Source: Metallyticus violacea (taxonomy: Eukaryota; Arthropoda; Insecta; Mantodea; Metallyticidae). Taken from it: 64,000 nt of DNA. The first letter of the stretch is position 1. The number at the start of each line of letters is the position of its first letter. Below the pieces are notes generated by a model. The model did not search any database. It was not told where the DNA came from and saw nothing but the letters and a program-made list of their open reading frames with translations. Location of the stretch: NCBI GenBank assembly GCA_030762175.1, contig CM060831.1, positions 138,984,001 through 139,048,000 on the forward strand. Direction: 5' to 3'. Positions 57,230 to 64,000 of the stretch are shown piece by piece. The position numbers were made by a program, and so were the translations under genes.

Positions 57230-58885
57230 ATAAGAATGTAAATATGATTCCTCTAAACTTGGCTTACAAAATTGTAATGATTGTATATTTTACTTAACGT
57301 TTTCAAGCAATCTTGCTACAGAATACGGTCTTAGAACTATTTCATGAATAGAATAACAATAAAAGTGAAATATATTTTGACAGAACATTAATACTTGTTA
57401 TACTTATAAATATTTACTCTATTCAGAAATGGTGAGACTGAAATGGACAAAAGCCAACTGCTATAATCGCTACTGTTCGATTTCCTAAACACCAAATGAC
57501 AGAGAGAGAGAGAGAGAATGAGAGAGAAGAAAACGTAAAATGTCTCTATTTTTCTTTGCAATTCCCAATGATAAGATCAATTTGCACACTTGACGCATCA
57601 CCAAAACGCTTTGAAGAACCCTCCATTTTGCGTTATGATTCTCGATTGTTATCAATGGCACCCCACCGCCTATAGCAAAAGTGATCAGTGATGCGTGTTC
57701 AGGAATTATATAGTAAAGGTATAGAATTTGCTACCGCAAGACAAATGCACGTCGCGTGATAAAACAGATTTGATAATTTTTTTCGATAATTTCACTCCGT
57801 AATCCGTTTGTGATTGGTCAGTATTCAAAATTTTGTTTCGTTTCAATAGTCGATTTTAAGATGACATCACCTTAGTGAAATAGCCTATAAAATTCTTGAA
57901 AGTTTTATATTTCCTTAAAGGTTTAATCAAAAGTGGAAATATTCAAGAAATAAAATTCAAGCATACCACTTTTGTCCTTTAAGATCTGGATTTACAATTC
58001 TTCTTTCCCGTTTTTATACTTTAGCTAACTCCAGTCGTTTATTTGTGGGTGAAGGATGCCAAGCTGATAACAACACTAAATATAAATAAATAATTTTAAT
58101 TTTTATTTTAACTAATCATAAAGCAAACCAAATATATATTTATGAAATGTTGTGTATTAATGATAAATATGAATGAACCAAAATTTATGTAAGTACGAGA
58201 TGATTCAAAATAATTTATGAATGGAAAAGTAAAAAAATACAACAATGTAATAAATGAAGAAAAAATGGAAAGAAGAAAATTGTGTCTTGAAATTAATAAT
58301 GGGTTAAATGGACGAGGAACATAATTAAATTGGAGGATATGATATATTAATATAAGTTTTAAAACCAAGACAGAACATTTTAATAAGTTCATTAGAAGTA
58401 TTATAACTTAAGGACAAGTAATGAGGGAGTTTAAATAAAAAAAAAATCAGAATCTGTTTTTGCAGCAAGTAATTTTGAAAGTAAATTTGTTAGAAAAGAC
58501 TTAAAACTCAATATAAGGCTTTATAAAAACATTTAAACGCATGGACATGCCAAAAGGATGATTTCCAAACAAAATGTTGGAACGGTTTCCACTGGGTAGA
58601 AGACAAAAGCAGGTGATCCAAATTAACTTGATGGACGTAGAGGTAAGCGGCATATGTATGGAAGGGGGGGGGGGGCTGGAAGATAAAAGTTGAATGACAG
58701 AGATGGCGAGAGAAGGGGTATGGAATATAGAATATAACGTTTTAACTTTGAAAACCCTTTGAAAAAAAATTAGACAGATTCACCGTGTCGATTCAGAACT
58801 TCGGGGATGCTCGTAAACGCTGTATTCACAAGCGCATGCACTCGACTGCGTGCTTTGTCTGTAATGATCACAAACATAAGCATCT
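57230..58885. other. No gene recognised; GA microsatellite
   Basis: GA run at 57501-57526 and a G run at 58667-58676. The rest is AT-rich with no recognised feature. Confidence 0.5.
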
Positions 58886-58892
58886 GGAAAGA

Positions 58893-58966
58893 AAAAAGGT
58901 AGAGTAGCGGTGGCCGAGGGTTTAGAAAGCATTGCTCTTATGCGTAAGCTCCTGGGTTCAAATACC
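58893..58966 (+). other. tRNA-like sequence (pseudo-tRNA or SINE head)
   Basis: GTAGCGGTGGCCGAGGG holds an acceptor 5' strand and A box. TGGGTTCAAATACC is a B-box-like T arm. GTAGCGG can pair with CCACTAT in 6 of 7 positions (one G-U). The D and anticodon arms are not well formed, the T stem is reduced, and no known repeat body follows. Confidence 0.45.
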
Positions 58967-59456
58967 ACTATTTATTATTGGTTTTATAGAAATAAAAACA
59001 AATTGATATCGAATGTATAAACCCTCAGCATGTATAGCTGCCCTAAATCTTTGGGGCATAGATGATGTCAGATTTCTACAGTAGTGTGAATGAGAGGCTA
59101 TGCTTCTTAAATTTGTGTCCATAAGCCAACCTTTGTCCTTCGTACATATGCAGGGAATGCATGTGCAGCAAATTGCATTTAGATAGAACAAATACTGTAG
59201 GAAATATTATAATATTCATTATATGTTGAAGCTTACTGCGCATGGGAAACAATATTATGGAACTAATTTTTCATAATATGTTACAAATGTTTATTTTAAA
59301 AAATTATGGGAGGCGAACCTGGGCTCTTAATAACGGTATCACTGCACACTCTGCCACAGAGCTTACAGAACACAAACCAGACAGTATCTTTAGTGCATGC
59401 TGTATAATACAATTGCTGCAGTGGCTATACCTTGCTGGTTACGAGTAGGCTTTGGT

Positions 59457-59480
59457 TTTTTTTTTTTTTTTTTTTTTTTT
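59457..59480. repeat. Poly(T) run
   Basis: About 24 T in a row; possible retroposon tail on the minus strand but no body recognised. Confidence 0.8.
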
Positions 59481-59484
59481 GTCA

Positions 59485-60390
59485 AAGGGTGTACATACTA
59501 ATAAACTTGCAAATTATAAATATACAATATCCCACAATTCACGTAATTTTTTTTCAAGTTAAACCCTCATGTATTTTCATAATACTCATGTCATATATGT
59601 TACATCTGGTATGGACCGAATTAGACGTTTCTTTCCTTTAATTTTGTCCGTAATAGTTTAAACGTCAAACAGTTACATTACTAATATTCAATCGATGCAC
59701 AGTTATTAATATATGTTCATTTTCTTCTGCAAATACATATAATTCATTTTACAGTCTAGTGATTCTGACTTGCTGAATTTACTGTCAGTCCATGTAAGTA
59801 ACGTACTTTGCAATGACAGTCAATGAAACTAAGAGAAACCCTTTCAAAATCAGCTGTTGCTTTACCTTTGACATGCTGCGCGTTGTCTATTCCGGAAAAT
59901 GTAATAGCGATTCTGAGAGTACGTTCATACTGTTAATGTCATTGCAAAGCCACCAGAAATGTATATTTATATATAAAATATTTTAGCATATACTTTCTCA
60001 AAGAAATTGCTTGAAATAGATCAGATTTCATACAGTTCCTATAAATGTTTAAGATTATAAGGACGTCGTTTTCAATCAAATGCGAGTCGCGTAAGTTTTT
60101 ATTTTAATTAAACATATGATAATTTCGCTGTATGAAGAAAAATACAGTTAGAAATTACGTGATTAAAAATATGTTTTGCTAAAATTATAAATAATGAAAC
60201 TTTTCAGTAAATTTGTTTTAAATACAAAATACATTCTCGTTAGACGTGTGAGCAACAAATACCATTATCTCTCTAAGTAGCCTTCTTGTTTTCCAAATCT
60301 TCGGTTGACCGAAATGAAAGCATTCACTGTACATAAAAAGTTTGACCAGCTGTCAGCTCTCAACTTCCCAAACAGTGAAAATACATTCAA
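59485..60390. other. AT-rich, no gene recognised
   Basis: No coding or repeat content recognised. Confidence 0.5.
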
Positions 60391-60393
60391 ATA

Positions 60394-61830
60394 AGAGGTC
60401 TGTTCAATAATAACATAGCATTACTCATCCACAAATGTTGATGTTTTGCTCATAGTAGTTCCCTGTGGATACAATGCACCTTTTCCAACGCTTCCGCCAG
60501 TCTTAAAAGACGTGCTGAAAACCATTTTTGACAGGTCCTTCAGAATCGCCTCTCCATTCCTCATCACTGCTTCCTATGATGGAAAAGGCATCTCACAAAG
60601 GTATTTATTCAATTTGGGGGGTCGGTCCTGGTGGTCTAGTAGTAATCACATTTGCCTCGTAGACACAAGATCGCGGGTTCAGTCCCGGCCAGGATCGATG
60701 GCTTTTTCGGGAGTAAAAATCAATAACTATGGTTTCCTTTGGAAGGGAAACAAAGCTGTGGGTCCCATGTAGATTTACTGTACGTAAAAGAACTTCAAGC
60801 CTGAAAGAAGAGGCCTCTGAGCAAAATTTGTCGGCTGTTTCACACCATGAATTGAATGGGACGCTAATAATCTGAGATGTTAAAGAGCGTCCGTAAATAA
60901 AACAAATCAATAATCAGTTCAATTTGGTGAAAAAGAAAAAGTCACACAATGGTAAATTCGGAATTGTGAAGGACACACTTCATAACAATTTCTGTGAGAT
61001 ATTCAGTAACAAGATTGCGATGTGCGGCAGTGCATTAATCTTGATACAGCATCCAGCTGTTGCACAAAAATGTGGCTTTTTGGCCTTGCAGAGTTTTCAG
61101 CGCATCTCTCTATGAGTTCCTATTCGTGTGTTCAGGTACGATACCTTATTATCGAAAAATGAAATGATCATAACTTTCCCAGCACAAGGAACCTTATTTT
61201 TGTGTTGAGTGCTTTGTTGTTTGCTTTGAGGATCAAAATAACATAACTTGCATCGGCAGTGACTAAATTTGAAGGAAACTTTGCGTCTTCCAGTAACATC
61301 AACCTCAACTGTATGCACACCTGCAAAGTTCTTTAGTTGAGCATTAGCAATCTGGGACCCACAGAGCACAAACACGTTTCATATGCAACTTTACAGTTAC
61401 CGCTTGTGGGTGCCATTTAATGAAATGCTCAAAATATCTTAAAGTATTATTAATGGTATTCGATTCTTCCGTTAGAACACAAACTGGAGGATTTTCTCCA
61501 CCTTCCTTTGAAATCGATTGCTTCCCTGTTTAAACATTCAAGCCATGCTATAAGGAACAAGGAACCGTCGATAGGCCTTAACTGAAATTTTGTTCAGACG
61601 AAAGTAGAATTTCAGAGCAGCATATTGTTCGTCATATGTCATCTCCATTTTACTGTAGGCGAAAACGAACATGTTGCAACTTGCACGCCTCTAACAGAAG
61701 GGAACCGGAAGTGACAACAATTAACTCACGTACATTACGCATTAAACTAACAAATATTGTACAGTTGAGTTTCAGCGTGAGAAAGTATGCCTATAAAATT
61801 GATGAATGTTATTGAGTTATTGAAGAACTC
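60394..61830 (-). mobile_element. Mariner-like element, family M1 copy 3, with nested SINE
   Basis: Left end AGGTCTGTTCAATAATAACA and the inverse of the right end GAGTTCTTCAATAACTCAAT give imperfect terminal repeats. The minus strand begins MEMTYDEQYAALKFYFRLNK at about 61650 (DNA-binding N-terminus) and shows ARPHIA-like and EYLTEIVMK traces near 61030-60985. Stops and frameshifts are frequent. The SINE at 60618-60917 interrupts it; without the SINE it is about 1.13 kb, similar to the 1.07 kb copy at 1913. Confidence 0.72.
60618..60917 (+). mobile_element. SINE A inserted in mariner-like element
   Basis: Perfect 10 bp target duplication TTCAATTTGG (60608-60617 and 60918-60927), and that sequence also exists uninterrupted in the sister element near 2117. 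The head has GGTGGTCTAGTAG (mutated A box) and GGGTTCAGTCCCGG. Confidence 0.93.
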
Positions 61831-62170
61831 TTGTGATATAAACATACTGTAGTTACTGTAGAATAGCAGTATGACTACTGATTGGAACAATTCCGTACTT
61901 TAGAACATCGGTTTCATGGTCTAAGACATCGTCTTTGCTAGATATTATGAGTTAGATGTTGAAGGCAAATGTGTTGTCTCCATTTATGCTTATCATTGTA
62001 TCAGAAATCTTATGGAAGACAACAATTCTGTCACATTAGTTGAATGAATGAAGCCACTCATGTACCATCCACAGGGTTCACTGATTTCTCATATATTGAG
62101 TTAGCCCATTAGAGTTATTGTCCCTATGCGTTTGTTAAGTGTATAATGTTTCTTATTTTACAAGTATAAC
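61831..62170. other. No gene recognised
   Basis: AT-rich; would contain the 3' flank of the LINE fragment that follows on the minus strand. Confidence 0.45.
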
Positions 62171-62175
62171 ACAAT

Positions 62176-62420
62176 TTAACTAGAAGGTTCAAGTGCTGAG
62201 TCTATTATAAGTTTGGTACCAATTTCACTACTGGCTTCGGCTGTTCTCTTCCAGGTACTGCGATTCAATGCTACGCTAGTCCAGTGTGGTCCGACTGCTT
62301 TCCTGAAGGAGTCTGCCCACCTCGTTCTCGGTCTCCCTCTTCCTCTCCTACCAATACGTAGATCCCATGTACCCATCTGTTGCTTGGTAACCTTGCTACA
62401 TGTCCGCCCCATTTCCAATT
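62176..62420 (-). pseudogene. 3' end of an RTE-like LINE
   Basis: The minus-strand frame ends an 80-residue open stretch with RIGRRGRGRPRTRWADSFRK, then AVGPHWTSVALNRSTWKRTA, then EASSEIGTKLI and a stop. The GRP-TRW-D motif followed by W--A--R--WK is the C-terminal tail of RTE-type non-LTR retrotransposon polyproteins. Everything upstream, including the catalytic domain, is absent, as expected for a 5'-truncated copy. Confidence 0.65.
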
Positions 62421-62424
62421 CAGA

Positions 62425-64000
62425 CTATTTGCACTTGAGCCACGTCCTTTAGTCGCTCACTAAATATTTAACAATGACAGCAATTTTTGTGTGTCTGGGT
62501 AATACAAGTTGCCATAAGAATAGAAATGTTGAAGTGCCTCTTCCAGTGTAATACGCTGAATATCGCCAGAAGTTAAAGATAACGTGCAGCTCTTAACAGA
62601 TTCTGAATACGACCAGATGCAAATCCTGTCAAAGAGCATCTCCTCACTCATGAGCGCTCATGGAGCAGGCAGGACACTTGCAACTTCTTTCATGTCAAAT
62701 GATAAAGCACAGAGCAAACGCAACTTTACAAAGTGCGAAAAGATAAACTTAGTAAACTCGCACAAAGACAAAAGAGATTACAACAAGCACAAAACACAAA
62801 GGACGCAACAATAACAAGACAGCCTTGCTCATTGTTGGCTCTTCTTCATACAATGCAGCCAACTTTGTAATAATAAAAAGAAAAATTTAAAAACGAGATA
62901 AAAGGAGGTTGCTAACAATGAAAGGGAGAAAATGGAATAAAACAAGAAAACAAACATGGATGTGTGGCTTCTTTATTTCCCCGCCCTGCCCCCGCCTTTC
63001 GCTCCACCACTTTTCTTCCCTTCTCTCGTTTCCACAAGAGACGACAAATTTCTTTGTCTTTCAAAATGTTGCAGTGCAATATTACCACATGATATCAGTG
63101 GTGGATCCAAGTAACGAAGAAAGAACTTTCTCCGCAGTGTTTATCCCTCAGAGAATAAACTGCTCTCAAGAAAGAGAAGCTTTTTACCACCGAGCTATAA
63201 TTAATTGCTATGCTCCAGCAGGTTAACCTCAAGAAGAATTGAACTTGATCATAACTTTTATGGTTAATCCCATATTAAATTAGATTCATTTTTAGTAATT
63301 TTAACGTTTCTCATCTAGGGTTTCTGGTTTTAGATAAGTTTTAATGTTTTACCGAAACTTTATGATCATTAGAAACTGGTCAATGCAAATGTTTATCCTT
63401 TTTACTGTTCCTTCACTAAATTCAACCTAATTACCCTTTTCAACAATGTGATGGAAAATGGTACAAAATATTAAAACAATTCTGCAATTTTTATTGGTTT
63501 ATGTGTGTACATGACCGAAGAAAAGGTCTATTTTTCCAGAGGGCAATTTACAATTATACATCTGAAATAAAAATATTTATATATGTATTTTAAAAACATG
63601 CATTTAGGCAGTTAACATTATTCACTTTCACTCAAAATCAAAATGTAAAATAATTATATAAATGTATTTAATATTAGGTAGCACTTCTATTCTTAGTTTA
63701 CTCTTATTTAGTTATATATTTTACTATTCCTGTATCAAATGTGATGATCAAATGACTTTATAAATAAATGGAGTTGCATTTGTACCATAAAAATCAGCAC
63801 ATTTTGTATTTGAATATTCATGCTATTTTCTTCACAGTAAAAACTTATTTCGCACACCATGAGTACATAATTTTATTTATTTTGACATAAAGTTAACATT
63901 TAAATATTTTATCCCACCAATAAGAGTATTTACAGTGAGGTTATTTGAGTTACGGTTTGAGAGCGCTGCTTATTATTTATTGCATTCACTGTATACGGAA
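62425..64000. other. No gene recognised
   Basis: Short frames at 62584 and 62909 (up to 105 codons) carry no recognised motif. 62960-63060 is pyrimidine-rich. From 63230 on the sequence is AT-rich without features. Confidence 0.45.

Overview
This window looks like non-coding, repeat-filled nuclear DNA from an insect. I found no complete host protein-coding gene, rRNA, functional tRNA, operon or CRISPR array. The base composition is AT-rich. Almost every recognisable coding trace is a broken transposase or reverse transcriptase, and the dominant repeat is a tRNA-derived SINE present about 17 times. From recollection of family content, not a search, the SINE together with the abundant mariner and DUF4817-type transposase remnants suggests a cockroach/termite-like (Blattodea) genome. 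That placement is an inference.

Layout. 0-6 kb: a decayed DUF4817-type transposase (about 240-1045); a dispersed repeat (1370-3150) split by a mariner-like element (about 1913-2983); SINE A copies, one nested inside another (4210-4650); and a second DUF4817-type remnant (4930-5470). 6-16 kb: SINE B copies, an imperfect 0.7 kb inverted repeat (9650-10345), two inverted transposase fragments (10640-11460), a third DUF4817-type remnant (13341-14000) and AT microsatellites. 16-25 kb: another mariner-like copy abutting an internally deleted IS630/Tc1/mariner derivative (17605-18165), whose sister copy at 23699-24347 has visible termini; also SINEs A, B and C. 25.2-26.6 kb: the best-preserved element, a 1290 bp mariner with terminal inverted repeats, TA target duplication and a DD34D triad, but frameshifted. 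29.7-33.6 kb: LINE reverse-transcriptase fragments, several SINEs and a 470 bp TAG array interrupted by a SINE. 34.4-35.6 kb: a second mariner with both termini. 38-46 kb: an hAT tail carrying a SINE, three more mariner fragments and a pyrimidine tract. 49.9-50.45 kb: a diverged tandem array. 51-56 kb: half of a mariner, the second copy of the 1370-3150 repeat, and SINEs. 56-64 kb: SINE C, a 79 bp palindrome, a tRNA-like sequence, a full-length mariner-like copy with a SINE inside it (60394-61830) and the 3' end of an RTE-like LINE (62176-62420).

History readable from nesting: SINE A is younger than much of what surrounds it, because perfect or near-perfect target duplications flank copies inserted into an older SINE, a mariner-like element, an hAT remnant and a TAG microsatellite. 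Nothing here forms a working pathway. The features most worth follow-up are the SINE A family with its tRNA-like head and conserved hairpin core, the internally deleted transposon family, the tandem array at 49.9 kb, the palindrome at 57.15 kb and an RFX-type X-box at 46.47 kb.
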